Origin: DASYTH01 sp045806965
GTDB lineage: Bacteria > Actinomycetota > Actinomycetes > Mycobacteriales > Pseudonocardiaceae
DNA: 64,000 nt
Direction: 5' to 3'
Assembly (NCBI GenBank): GCA_045806965.1
Contig: JBJMIG010000066.1
Location: 77,585 to 141,584 of the forward strand
In this document: piece after piece, positions 16,010 through 25,300 of the stretch
Numbering within the stretch: position 1 is the stretch's first letter
Layout of the letters: each line of letters begins with the position of its first letter
Program-made: the position numbers and the translations under genes
The notes under the pieces: generated by a model
What the model saw: only the letters and a program-made list of their open reading frames with translations
The model's database searches: none
Told to the model about the DNA's origin: nothing

Positions 16010-16249
16010 GTGGCCAAGCCACCCATTCGCAAACCGAAGAAGAAGATCTGCGTGTTCTGCAAGGGCAAGGACGCGCAGAACATCGACTACAAGGACACCA
16101 CGCTGCTGCGGAAGTACATCTCCGACCGCGGCAAGATCCGTGCGCGCCGGGTCACCGGCAACTGCAGCCAGCACCAGCGCGACGTCGCCATCGCGGTGAA
16201 GAACGCCCGCGAGATGGCGCTGCTGCCGTACACCTCGACCGCCCGCTGA
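16010..16249 (+). CDS. rpsR: 30S ribosomal protein S18
   Basis: A 79-residue S18 of the small-subunit platform, partner of S6. It contains CVFCKGK (residues 15-21) and a further Cys in VTGNCSQHQ, so it is probably the zinc-binding (C+) form. GTG at 16010 follows AGGAGT 8 nt upstream. It lies 56 nt after ssb and 16 nt before rplI in one operon. Confidence 0.97.
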   Translation: MAKPPIRKPKKKICVFCKGKDAQNIDYKDTTLLRKYISDRGKIRARRVTGNCSQHQRDVAIAVKNAREMALLPYTSTAR

Positions 16250-16265
16250 GCCGACAGGAGCATCC

Positions 16266-16718
16266 GTGAAGCTCATTCTCACCACCGATGTGAGCGGCCT
16301 CGGCGGTCCCGGTGACCTGGTCGAGGTCAAGGACGGCTACGGCCGCAACTACCTGCTGCCCCAAGGTCTCGCCATCCGGGCGACCAAGGGGGCGGAGAAG
16401 CAGGTGCAGACGATCCGCCGGGCGCAGGACACCAGGCGGATCCGGGACCTCGACCACGCCAAGGAGATCAAGGCCGTGCTCGAGGACCTCAACGTCACGC
16501 TCAAGGCGAAGGCCGCACCGGGATCCGGCAAGCTGTTCGGCTCGGTGACCACCGCCGACATCGTGTCCGCCGTCCGCACCGCGGGTGGGCCGGCACTGGA
16601 CAAGCGCTCGATCGAGCTGGCCGGGCACATCAAGGCGATCGGCAGCCATGAGGTCACCGTTCGGCTGCACCCGGACGTCACCGCGGCCTTCAACCTCAAC
16701 GTGGCCTCCTCGGGCTGA
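16266..16718 (+). CDS. rplI: 50S ribosomal protein L9
   Basis: L9 binds 23S rRNA near the L1 stalk with two globular domains joined by a long helix. The 150-residue protein has the N-terminal signature MKLILTTDVSGLGGPGDLVEVKDGYGRNYLLP, the linker helix (about 40-75) and a complete C-terminal domain. GTG at 16266 follows ACAGGAG. It is the last gene of the rpsF operon and is followed by a strong terminator, which separates it from dnaB. Confidence 0.97.
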   Translation: MKLILTTDVSGLGGPGDLVEVKDGYGRNYLLPQGLAIRATKGAEKQVQTIRRAQDTRRIRDLDHAKEIKAVLEDLNVTLKAKAAPGSGKLFGSVTTADIVSAVRTAGGPALDKRSIELAGHIKAIGSHEVTVRLHPDVTAAFNLNVASSG

Positions 16719-16735
16719 ACAGAAAACGATCACAA

Positions 16736-16769
16736 ACCGCCCGCGCCGAACGACTTCGGCGCGGGCGGT
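16736..16769 (+). terminator. terminator of the rpsF-ssb-rpsR-rplI operon
   Basis: A perfect 15-bp stem (ACCGCCCGCGCCGAA and complement) with a 4-nt loop CGAC begins 18 nt after the rplI stop, and is followed by GCTGTTTGT. Confidence 0.85.
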
Positions 16770-16866
16770 GCTGTTTGTGGACGGCATTTTGCGGCGCGCC
16801 AATTCACCGATCCGACACGCCGAGGAAGTATTTCGGTCCGACACGCCGGAGTGATTTTCCAACAAC

Positions 16867-16995
16867 CTGTCCACAGTCTGTGCACACGGTCTGAGCTGCG
16901 CTTATTCGGCATACGACGCAGGCTGTCCACAAGTTGTCCCCAGGTCGACGGATACCTGTGCTCAGTTGGCGGCAGGCATCCCCAACCTGTCCCCA
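16867..16995 (+). promoter_or_regulatory. cluster of DnaA-box-like sequences upstream of dnaB
   Basis: Four same-strand sequences resemble the high-G+C DnaA box TTGTCCACA: CTGTCCACA at 16867 and 16923, TTGTCCCCA at 16934 and CTGTCCCCA at 16987 (8/9, 8/9, 8/9 and 7/9 matches). They sit in the 423-nt gene-free stretch 16770-17192, which also has a short direct repeat CCGACACGCCG (near 16811 and 16839). The remainder of this gap, apart from the dnaB ribosome-binding site near 17175, shows nothing I recognise. Confidence 0.4.
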
Positions 16996-17192
16996 TCTGC
17001 GTCCCCAAGGCGGTTTGCTCTCGTCCGGCCGGCGGCCCTACTGTCCGTCGCGCGGCGGGCGCCTCCCCGACAGGCGCCCGCCCGTGGGACCGGAGAACGC
17101 GCCGCGGCACCGGAGTCCTTGGTGCCTGCGCGGCGGTTCGCGTACAGTCGAACTCGAACACGTGTTCGACGAGTGGAGGAGGGGGTGGCGAC

Positions 17193-18563
17193 GTGGCATT
17201 GACCGACGAGCGGACACCGCCGTCCGCCCCCGCGCCGAGCCTCGACCGGCAGCCGCCCCAGGATCTGGCGGCCGAGCAGAGCGTGCTCGGCGGCATGTTG
17301 CTGTCCAAGGATGCCATCGCCGACGTGGTCGAAGTGCTGCGCAGCGGCGACTTCTACCGGCCGGCGCACCAACTCGTCTACGACTGCATCCTCGACCTCT
17401 ACGGCCGGGGCGAGCCGGCCGACGCGGTGATGGTGTCCGCCGAGCTCGAGCGGCGGGGCGAGATCCGCCGGGTGGGCGGCGCGCCGTACCTGCACACGCT
17501 GATCGCCACCGTGCCCACCGCGGCCAACGCCGGCTACTACGCCGAGATCGTGGCCGAGAAGGCCATCCTGCGCCGGCTGGTCGAGGCCGGCACCCGGATC
17601 GTCCAGCTCGGCTACGCCGGCGCGGACGGGGCCGACGTGAACGAGGTGGTGGACCGGGCCCAGGCGTCCATCTACGAGGTCACCGAGCGCCGCATGTCCG
17701 AGGACTACGTCGCGCTCGAAGAGCTGCTCCAGCCCACCATGGACGAGATCGACGCGATCGCCTCGCGCGGCGGGTCGGCCCTCGGCGTGCCAACCGGGTT
17801 CGTCGATCTCGACGAGATCACCAATGGCCTGCACCCCGGTCAGATGATCATCATCGCGGCCCGTCCCGGCATCGGGAAGTCCACCCTGGGTTTGGACTTC
17901 TGCCGGTCCTGCTCCGTGCGGCACGGGCTGACCAGCGCGATCTTCTCGCTGGAAATGAGCCGGACCGAGATCGTGATGCGGATGCTCTCGGCCGAGGCGC
18001 GGATTCGCCTGCAGGACATGCGCGGCGGACGGATGAGCGATGACGACTGGACCAGGCTGGCCCGGCGGATGAGCGAGATCAGCGAGGCGCCGCTGTTCAT
18101 CGACGACTCGCCGAACATGACCATGATGGAGATCCGCGCCAAGGCCCGGCGGCTCAAGCAGCGGCACGACCTCAAGCTGATCGTGGTCGACTACATGCAG
18201 CTGATGACGTCCGGCAAACGGGTCGAGTCGCGCCAGCAGGAGGTCTCCGAGTTCTCCCGCCAGCTCAAGCTGCTTGCCAAGGAGCTCGAGGTCCCGGTGG
18301 TCGCGATCAGCCAGCTCAACCGTGGCCCCGAGCAACGCACCGACAAGCGCCCGATGCTCGCCGATCTGCGGGAAAGTGGTTCCCTGGAACAGGATGCGGA
18401 CATGGTCCTGCTGATCCACCGCCCGGACGCCTGGGAACGCGACGATCCGAGGGCCGGCGAGGCCGACCTCATCCTGGCCAAGCACCGAGCCGGACCGACG
18501 ACCACCGTGACGGTCGCGCACCAGTTGCACTACAGCCGGTTCGCCGACCTGGCCCAGGGCTGA
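17193..18563 (+). CDS. dnaB: replicative DNA helicase
   Basis: DnaB is the hexameric helicase at the replication fork. The 456-residue protein has the N-terminal primase-interacting domain (about 20-120), a linker, and the RecA-like domain with Walker A ARPGIGKST near 223-231. Walker B (LIVVDYMQLM) and the arginine-finger region (LRESGSLEQDADMVLLIHR) also match. It is continuous, with no intein, unlike many mycobacterial DnaB genes. GTG at 17193 has GGAGGAGGGGG 8-12 nt upstream; upstream in-frame codons read through the DnaA-box region and lack conservation. The rplI terminator lies between it and the ribosomal genes. Confidence 0.96.
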   Translation: MALTDERTPPSAPAPSLDRQPPQDLAAEQSVLGGMLLSKDAIADVVEVLRSGDFYRPAHQLVYDCILDLYGRGEPADAVMVSAELERRGEIRRVGGAPYLHTLIATVPTAANAGYYAEIVAEKAILRRLVEAGTRIVQLGYAGADGADVNEVVDRAQASIYEVTERRMSEDYVALEELLQPTMDEIDAIASRGGSALGVPTGFVDLDEITNGLHPGQMIIIAARPGIGKSTLGLDFCRSCSVRHGLTSAIFSLEMSRTEIVMRMLSAEARIRLQDMRGGRMSDDDWTRLARRMSEISEAPLFIDDSPNMTMMEIRAKARRLKQRHDLKLIVVDYMQLMTSGKRVESRQQEVSEFSRQLKLLAKELEVPVVAISQLNRGPEQRTDKRPMLADLRESGSLEQDADMVLLIHRPDAWERDDPRAGEADLILAKHRAGPTTTVTVAHQLHYSRFADLAQG

Positions 18564-18623
18564 TGTCGTAACTCACGACTGCTGTCGCCGGCCTGCGGTT
18601 GATCCGCGGTCGCTGTCCGGAAA

Positions 18624-19817
18624 ATGCGGTGGCCAGCGAGCTCCACCATGCTGTCCGGCATGCGGACGACGCCATTGCGAGAGTTCCTGCGCACCGAGAG
18701 TGCGAGTGGTGTGGTGCTGCTGGTCGCGTCCCTGGCGGCGGTCGTGTGGGCGAACAGTGCCGCGGGTGGCTCCTACGACGCGTTCTGGCAGTCCAACCTG
18801 GGCCTTGGGGTCGAGGCGGATCTGAAGCACTGGGTGAACGACGGGCTGATGACCCTGTTCTTCTTCCTGGTCGGCCTGGAGATCAAGCGTGAGCTGGTGG
18901 TCGGCGAGCTGAACCGGCCGCGGGCGGCGATGCTTCCGGTGCTGGCCGCGCTCGGCGGGGTGCTGCTGCCGATCGTGGTGTTCGCCGTGGTGGTCGCCGG
19001 CGGCCCAGGTGCGTCCGGGTGGGGCGTGCCGATCGCCACGGACATCGCCTTCGCGGTGGGTGTGTTGGCGTTGCTCGGCCGGTCGGTGCCGGACGGGGTG
19101 CGGCTGTTCCTGCTCAGCGTGGCCATCGTGGACGACATCGTGGCCATCACGGTGATCGCGGTGTTCTACTCGCACGACCTCGCGCTGGGCTGGCTCGGGG
19201 TGGCGGGGCTCTGCGTGCTGGTGATGCTGGCCCTGCGCCGGCTGGGAGTGTGGATGATCTGGCCATACGTGCTGGTGGGGGTGGCGACCTGGTACGCCAC
19301 GCACGAGTCCGGGGTGCACGCGACGATCGCCGGGGTGGTGCTCGCCCTGCTCTGCCCGGCCCGTCCGGTGCGCGGTCGGGAGGTGCTGCCGACCCTCGAG
19401 CACCGGTTGCATCCGTTCGTGGCGTTCGGGATCGTGCCCCTGTTCGGGCTGGCCAACGCGGGGGTCGACCTGCGCGGCGGACAGCTCGCCGCGGCGCTGG
19501 GCTCCCGCCTGACCCTGGCCGTGGTGCTCGGCCTCCTGCTGGGAAAGACGATCGGCGTCGCGGGAACGGCGGCGGCGGCCACCGCGGCCGGCCGGCTCGC
19601 CCTGCCGGCGGGAGTGCGCGGCGCCCATGTGCGCGGCATGGCGGCGCTGGCCGGCATCGGTTTCACGGTGTCGCTGTTCATCGCCGATCTCAGCCTGGAC
19701 GACCCGGCTCTGATCAACCAGGCCAAGATCGGCATCCTGGGCGGATCACTGTTGGCCGCTGTGGCCGGCGTGGTCCTGCTGCGGGTTTCGGCGCGGGACC
19801 GGGACCCGAAGATGTGA
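18624..19817 (+). CDS. nhaA: Na+/H+ antiporter NhaA
   Basis: NhaA expels Na+ in exchange for protons. The 397-residue protein has about 12 transmembrane segments. It carries the family motifs DGLMTLFFFLVGLEIKREL, TDIAFAVGVLALLG and VAIVDDIVAI with the paired Asp residues (about 170-171) that bind the cation, plus GIGFTVSLFIADL near the end. I kept ATG at 18624; ATG codons at 18648 and 18660 are possible starts, since the first dozen residues are not conserved and no clear Shine-Dalgarno sequence decides. It is a single gene converging on a PIG-L deacetylase, with an 18-nt gap. Confidence 0.93.
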   Translation: MRWPASSTMLSGMRTTPLREFLRTESASGVVLLVASLAAVVWANSAAGGSYDAFWQSNLGLGVEADLKHWVNDGLMTLFFFLVGLEIKRELVVGELNRPRAAMLPVLAALGGVLLPIVVFAVVVAGGPGASGWGVPIATDIAFAVGVLALLGRSVPDGVRLFLLSVAIVDDIVAITVIAVFYSHDLALGWLGVAGLCVLVMLALRRLGVWMIWPYVLVGVATWYATHESGVHATIAGVVLALLCPARPVRGREVLPTLEHRLHPFVAFGIVPLFGLANAGVDLRGGQLAAALGSRLTLAVVLGLLLGKTIGVAGTAAAATAAGRLALPAGVRGAHVRGMAALAGIGFTVSLFIADLSLDDPALINQAKIGILGGSLLAAVAGVVLLRVSARDRDPKM

Positions 19818-19835
19818 CGGCCACGGGCCTCCGCA

Positions 19836-20597
19836 TCAGTCCTGTACGGCTTCGGTGCGGAACTCCGGCGGTGCCTGCAGGTCGCGGGCGCGGAACAGGA
19901 CGGCGTGCTCGACGCCCATGGCCTTGCCGCCCATCGCGGTGAACTTCGGGATGATGTCCTCGGGGGCGGGGTGGTCCGGGAGCGCGGCCAGGTACGCGGC
20001 GTGCGCCTCGAGCGAGGCGACGCCGCGGCGCAACGGCTCACCGGTGACCTCGACGCCGTGGGTCGCACCGAAGCCGGCGAGCCCCGGGACGATGAGCCAG
20101 CGCACGGAGTGCGGTTCGAGGTCCTCGTCGTCGACCTGTTCCGGGAAGACCCATCGGTTGCCCGCGTCGCGCACCGCGTCGAGCGTCGCGAGCCCGGCGG
20201 CGCGGTGGTCGGCCTGGTCGAAGCCATAGGGCGTGTCGATCTCGTAACCGGTGCCGAGTACGACGTCGGGTGTGAACCGGCGGATCTCCCGGCAGATGTC
20301 CCGGCGCAGGTCGAGGCCGTAGACGAGCACACCGTCAGGATGTTCGAGGACGGTCAGGTGCTTGACGCCGACGACGGCGCAGGCGGCCTGCTGCTCGGCG
20401 ACGCGCAGGCGTGCCGTCTCCTCGGGCGGGTTCGGCATGCCGGCCTCGCCGCGGGTGAGTAGGAGATAACCGACCTCGATGCCGCGGGCGGTCCAGCGAG
20501 CGACGGCCGCCGACGTGCCGTACTCCATGTCGTCAGGGTGCGCGACGACGCAGAGCACGCGCTGGAAGGACTCCTCGGGGAGGGCGGGCAACATCAT
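19836..20597 (-). CDS. PIG-L (LmbE-type) family deacetylase
   Basis: A 253-residue zinc-dependent N-deacetylase. AHPDD (residues 19-23) supplies the zinc ligands and catalytic Asp, with further ligand region QADHRAAG near 125. The family includes MshB and Mca of mycothiol metabolism and antibiotic-tailoring deacetylases. The overall sequence looks neither like MshB nor Mca to me, so the substrate is open. I chose ATG at 20597, with AAGGA 8 nt upstream; the ATG at 20606 would sit directly on that site. It is single, leftward, 86 nt downstream of a GNAT gene on the same strand. Confidence 0.8.
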   Translation of the reverse strand: MMLPALPEESFQRVLCVVAHPDDMEYGTSAAVARWTARGIEVGYLLLTRGEAGMPNPPEETARLRVAEQQAACAVVGVKHLTVLEHPDGVLVYGLDLRRDICREIRRFTPDVVLGTGYEIDTPYGFDQADHRAAGLATLDAVRDAGNRWVFPEQVDDEDLEPHSVRWLIVPGLAGFGATHGVEVTGEPLRRGVASLEAHAAYLAALPDHPAPEDIIPKFTAMGGKAMGVEHAVLFRARDLQAPPEFRTEAVQD

Positions 20598-20683
20598 GCC
20601 GGCCATCCTTGCGGTGTGGGTCCGGCATCCGCCGGGTGGACCGGCCGAAGACGTGGGGATGGCCGGACCGCGTGCCGCCCCGG

Positions 20684-21295
20684 TCAGTGCGTGAAGTCGA
20701 TCCGCATCACGACCCGGCGCGGGGTGGGATGGCTGATCTGGCGGAACCCCGCGTCGGCGAACACCTGGCGGGCGCCAACGTTCAGCTCACCCCAGGTGAT
20801 TTCCCTACCCGGCTCGGTGATCATTGGATACGCCTCGAGTGCCCGGGCACCGCGCCCGCGGGCGAAGTCGATGGTGGCCCGGGCCAGGGCGTAGGTCAGG
20901 CCGCGACCCCGGTAGCCGGTGCGGACCACGAAGCAGGTCACCGCCCAGACGGTGTCGTCGTCCTTGTCCTCGCCGCGGCCACTCCACGGAACCCGGGCGG
21001 TGCGCAGCTTGGGGTAGGCGGTGCGCGGCTCGACCGCCACCCAGCCGGCCGGCTCGTCCCCCACGTAGGCCACCAGGCCGCTGGTGGCCTTCGCGTCCGG
21101 ATCACCGCAGGCGGTCTGCGCGCGGAGCATCGCGGTGCGCTGTTCCTGGCTTGAGTCGCGCCAGATCCACCCGGCCACCTTTAGCCGCTGGCAGTGGCAG
21201 CGCGCCGCGTAGTCCGCCCGGCCGAAGATCGCGAGCAGGTCCGGCCAGGCGGCCTCGTTCGCCGGCACGATCCGCACCGGCAGATCCTCGTTCAC
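20684..21295 (-). CDS. GNAT-family N-acetyltransferase
   Basis: A 203-residue acetyltransferase. The acetyl-CoA-binding motif region VTCFVVRTGYRGRGLTYALARATIDFAR (about 118-145; the R-G-x-G-L core is clear) is preceded by GLVAYVGDEPAGWVAVEPR, the typical beta4 entry. The C-terminal GARQVFADAGFRQI is the usual GNAT end. An N-terminal pair of Cys/His residues (ARCHCQRL near 30) is unusual. GTG at 21295 is chosen because TATCGT lies 6 nt upstream and residues before it look non-conserved. Substrate unknown. Confidence 0.8.
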   Translation of the reverse strand: MNEDLPVRIVPANEAAWPDLLAIFGRADYAARCHCQRLKVAGWIWRDSSQEQRTAMLRAQTACGDPDAKATSGLVAYVGDEPAGWVAVEPRTAYPKLRTARVPWSGRGEDKDDDTVWAVTCFVVRTGYRGRGLTYALARATIDFARGRGARALEAYPMITEPGREITWGELNVGARQVFADAGFRQISHPTPRRVVMRIDFTH

Positions 21296-21301
21296 GCCTG
21301 C

Positions 21302-21307
21302 ACGATA
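21302..21307 (-). promoter_or_regulatory. -10 element (TATCGT) for the GNAT gene
   Basis: On the minus strand TATCGT ends 6 nt before the GTG at 21295, suggesting a leaderless mRNA. Confidence 0.45.
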
Positions 21308-21500
21308 TTCAGGTCCACGTTGGAATGTGGCGGTTCCAGGTGCCGCGCGTGGGGATGTTCGCGGCTGCGTGCCGATAGTCGCGGAATGATCCAGATCGGT
21401 AATCACCCATGACATCCCCGTGGACTGACCGGCCGCAACGGGGTGCGTCCACAAGATCAACGTGTCGTGTGTCGTGAACCCGCCGACCGGGCCTGCCGGC

Positions 21501-21531
21501 TTGACCTGGAGCGCGCTCCAGAACGTAGCGT
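21501..21531 (+). promoter_or_regulatory. promoter of the SDR gene
   Basis: TTGACC (21501-21506) and TAGCGT (21526-21531) are 19 nt apart, and the ATG at 21539 is 7 nt after the -10. A perfect palindrome fills most of the spacer. Confidence 0.6.
21506..21521. promoter_or_regulatory. 16-bp perfect palindromic operator
   Basis: CTGGAGCGCGCTCCAG is a perfect palindrome lying between the -35 and -10 of the SDR promoter. TGGAGCGC-type palindromes are common operators of TetR-family repressors. No regulator gene is adjacent; the nearest TetR gene in the window starts at 33637. Confidence 0.65.
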
Positions 21532-21538
21532 CGGCGCC

Positions 21539-22258
21539 ATGAGCGATTCATTGGACGGCGGCACCGCGGTTACGTTGATCACCGGCGGTTCGAGCGGGAT
21601 CGGCGCGGCCACGGCCCGGCGGCTGCTGGAGCGCGGCGGGCGGGTCGCGGTCACCGGGCGGAACCAGGATCGGCTCGACCGACTGGCCAAGGAGTTGGGT
21701 GCGCCCGATGAGCTGCTGACCCTGGTCGCCGACTCGGCGCAACCCGAAGCGGTCCGGGAGAGTGTGGCCGCCACCGTGGCCCGGTTCGGGCGGTTGGACA
21801 ACGCGGTCGCGAACGCCGGCCACGCCACCCACGACGACCTCGCCGACGGGGATCCGGCGGGCTGGTCCGACATGGTGCTGACCAACGTGCTCGGGCCGGC
21901 GCTGCTGGTCAACGCGGCACTGCCCGAACTACGCCGCAGCCGGGGCCGGATCGTGCTGGTCGGCAGCGTGGCCGGGGTCAAGAACACACCGGGGAACATC
22001 TACGGGGTGACCAAGTGGGCGGTGACCGGCCTGGCCGAGAACACCAGGCTGCTGGTGACCGGGGATGGCATCGGGGTCACCCTGATCGCACCCGGCCGGG
22101 TCGAGACGGCGTTCTGGGACAACCGCGACGGCGGCCTGCCCGACGGGCACCTGCTCAGCGCCGAGCAGATCGCCGACGCCATCGTGTGGGCCGTCGACCA
22201 GCCGACCGGCGTCGACGTGAACACCATGGTGATTCGGCCGATCGGACAGAACGTCTGA
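21539..22258 (+). CDS. SDR-family oxidoreductase
   Basis: A 239-residue short-chain dehydrogenase/reductase. The cofactor motif TGGSSGIG lies near residue 15, NAG in AVANAGHATHDD near 90, and the catalytic Ser-Tyr-Lys in GSVAGVKNTPGNIYGVTK (about 140-158). TGRNQDRL after beta2 suggests NADP(H). ATG at 21539 directly follows a promoter with a palindromic operator, so expression is probably induced by a ligand of an unlinked repressor. It is a single gene, convergent with the chaplin-like gene across a terminator. The substrate cannot be inferred. Confidence 0.85.
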   Translation: MSDSLDGGTAVTLITGGSSGIGAATARRLLERGGRVAVTGRNQDRLDRLAKELGAPDELLTLVADSAQPEAVRESVAATVARFGRLDNAVANAGHATHDDLADGDPAGWSDMVLTNVLGPALLVNAALPELRRSRGRIVLVGSVAGVKNTPGNIYGVTKWAVTGLAENTRLLVTGDGIGVTLIAPGRVETAFWDNRDGGLPDGHLLSAEQIADAIVWAVDQPTGVDVNTMVIRPIGQNV

Positions 22259-22310
22259 CCGGGCCGCCCCGCGGTTGATCAGCTACTGGGTCTCGTTCGG
22301 TGGGCCCGAC

Positions 22311-22358
22311 CCGCGAACGGGCCCGGGAGCCAACGCTCCCGGGCCCGTTGGTTCGCGG
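22311..22358. terminator. bidirectional terminator between SDR and chaplin-like genes
   Basis: A 15-bp perfect stem AACGGGCCCGGGAGC (22316-22330) with loop CAAC and its complement (22335-22349). Outer arms CCGCGAAC / GTTCGCGG give an alternative extended fold. It is placed between two convergent stop codons. Confidence 0.75.
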
Positions 22359-22364
22359 TGCCGT

Positions 22365-25300
22365 TCAGCTGATGTGCTGGTCACTGAACAACGCGGCCAG
22401 CTTCGACCTGGTGTCGGCCAGCGTCGGGCTGTCCGTGCCAGCTGCCGGCTGCGCCGCCGGAGTGTCCAGACCGGGCAGCGCCGGAACTCGCACCGGCAGC
22501 CCGCCGGTCTGGCCGAGCGCCGGCAGGGCCGGCGCGCCGACCTGCGGTGCGTTCAGGTGCACCGGGAGGCCGGCCGGCAACCCGGGCATGGCCGGAATGG
22601 CCGGCAGTCCCGGCAGCCCGGGAAGCCCGCCGGTTGGCAGGCCACCGGTCAGGTTCTTGACCGGCAGGCCACCGGCGAGATTCCCGGTCGGCAGACCACC
22701 CGCGAGATTCCCGGTCGGCAGACCACCCGCGAGATTCCCGGTCGGCAGACCACCCGCGAGATTCCCGGTCGGCAGACCACCCGCGACGTTCCCGACCGGT
22801 AGCCCGCCGACGAGCGGCAGCCCGTTCAACAGACCGGACAGCATCTCCAGGCCGGGCACCGGACCCATGTCACGCGACGAGCGGTTGAGCTCCGGCATCC
22901 GGGGCGCCTGGGTGACCGAGAGACCCTTGAGCGAGTTGCTCAGGTACGCCAACTCCAGCGTCGGCTTGGTCTCGCCAACGGTGAAGTTGCTCGAGTTGCT
23001 CGAGCTGGTCAGCGCGTTGGCCAGCAGGGCGACCGGTACGTCATAGACCGGGGCGTCCGCGCCGAGCGGCACCGTCCCGTCCATGCCGGACAGGAGACCG
23101 GCGACGCCGCTGGTCGTGGTGGCACCGCCGGCCGTGCCGTTGGTCTGAGCGGCCGACGTCGCGAACGCGGTGCTACCGATCGCCGACACGGCGTCCCCGG
23201 ACGGCTGCGCGGCCGCGAGGGCGGGCACGGCGAGCAGGTTGCCGGAGATGGTGCCGAAGTCACCGTTGGTGGCCGCGGCCCCGCCGGAGGTGGCGGAGGT
23301 GGCGCTGGAACCAGCTGCCCCGTTCAACCCGCCGAGGGCGGCCGCGGCCGCACCGAAGCTCTGCACGATCGGCATCGCCTGCGCGGTGACCACGTTGCCG
23401 GACACGGTGCCGGCCGTACCGGCGGTACCGTCGGTACCACCCGCGGTGCTCGCGGTGCTGCTCTGCCCGGTCCCGCCGCTGAGCCCGAGCGCGGCGACGG
23501 ACTCGCCGAACGCCTGAGCGGCCCCGCCGGCCGGCACGTCAACCAGGTTGCCGGCACCGAAGCCTCCGATGCCGTTGGACTGGTTCTTGCCGCCTGCCGT
23601 CGACTGGGTGTCGGACATGCCCTGAGCGACACCCGTGCCGCCCGCGGTGGCGTTGCTACCGAACACCTGGGTGGGCGCGGAGACCGCGAGCCGCCCGATG
23701 TTGCCGGCCAGGCTGCCGTTGTTGCCGGTGGTGGTGGCGTCGCCACTCGATTGCATCGTGTTGTGCGCGTTGATGACCGAGCTGGTGTCGCCCACGATCC
23801 CGGCGCCGTTGCCCATCACCTGGGCCGGGCCGGCGAGCGCACCGTCCAGCACGTTCGCCGCGCCGAACCCGGCCGGATCGAGGCTGACGATGGGGCCGCC
23901 GGCGCTCGAGACCTTGGTCTCGGTCGTGTTCGTGGACGCTTCGCCGAGCGCGGCGACGCCGTTGCCGAAGCCCTCGGCGGGAAGCACCGCCTCGGTCGTC
24001 GCGGTGTTGCCACTGATCAGCGAGTCGGTGCCGACGGTTCCGGTGAAGCCGCCCGACGACACGTCCGCGGTGTTGCTGACGCCGGTGACCGCGCTACCCA
24101 CCGCGGCCGCGGCGTTGCTCATCACATCCACCGGGCCGCTGGCCATCGGCGCGATCACGTTGCCACACGCGGCGCCGTCCGTGCCGTGTGTCTGGTTCCC
24201 GCCGCCCGCGGTAGAGCTGACCGCGTTGTCCTGCACGGCGATCGCATCGCCGCCGACCGCCGCGGCGTTGCCGATGACCTCGGCCGGCAGCGCCACCGCC
24301 GGGTCGACCATGTTGCCGCCGACCGCGGAGCCGAACCCGTCGGTCTGCGCGTTCCCGCCCGCGTCGGCGGAGGTGACCGTTGCGCATCCGGCGCCGGAGA
24401 GGCCGAGCACGCCTCCCGAGTTGCAGTTGACGGAGACGGGACCGGCCACGGCGGGGGCCACCACGGTGCCGGCGGCGGTCGCCAGGTTGCCAGAGGTCAG
24501 CACATAGTTGGGCCGGTCGAGGTCGTAGTAGCGGCCGGGTTTCTTGTCGCCGACCGTCGCCGTGGCGTCGCTCGTGGTCTGCGACCCGGTCACCGCCGCG
24601 GCGCCGAGCGCATTGCCGTTGGCCTCAAGCGGCACGGCCAGCGGAATCGCTCCGACGGTGCCGGAACCGAAACTGCCGTCACCGTTGGTCCAGATCCAGC
24701 CGCCCGCGGTCCCTTCGGTGGTGGCGTCCGAGGTCGCGGCGGCCGAGCCGAGGCCACTGATCGCATTTCCGGTGGCCTGTAGCGGGGTCGCCCACTGCCC
24801 GGCCACCACATTGCCGGCAAGGGTGCCGCCGCGGCCGTCGGTCATGATGTCCCCGGTGGCCGCCGCGGACTGGGTGGATGTGCTGCACGCGTAGGCGTTG
24901 CCGATACCGCTGATCGCGTTGCCGGTCACCTGCACGGGCAGTGCGTAGTCGAGGTCGACGACGTTGCCGGCCAAGGTGCCGCCCGCGCCGTCGGCGACCT
25001 GGGGCCGGGACACCGCCGCGGACTGGTCCGAGGTGCCCTGTGCGACGGCGTCGCCACCGAGCGCGATGGCGTTTCCCGAGACGTTGACCGGAACCACCAG
25101 GTCACCGGCGACGCGGTTGCCGGTGAGAGTGTCGCCGCTCGCACCGGAGCCGAGCACGCCGGACGCCATCGCCGACGGGTTGCCCAGATCGGAGGGGCTG
25201 ATCTCGATCGTGCGTTCAATGGCCGGCGCCTCGACCGGGCCGAGTGGCGTGCCGAAGGCGTTCTGATCGATCCGGACCGGAATGGTCAACGACCCGTCGA

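Noticed and set aside
16851..17192. A 114-residue N-terminal extension of DnaB
   Set aside because: The frame is open but runs through the DnaA-box-like region. It is Arg/Pro/Cys-rich without conservation, and the GTG at 17193 has a strong Shine-Dalgarno sequence.
17193..18563. Intein in dnaB
   Set aside because: The helicase is 456 residues with uninterrupted Walker A and B motifs and no splicing-domain residues.
22677..22784. Short regular repeats suggestive of a CRISPR array
   Set aside because: The 27-bp units are directly contiguous without spacers and encode in-frame GGLPTGNLA.
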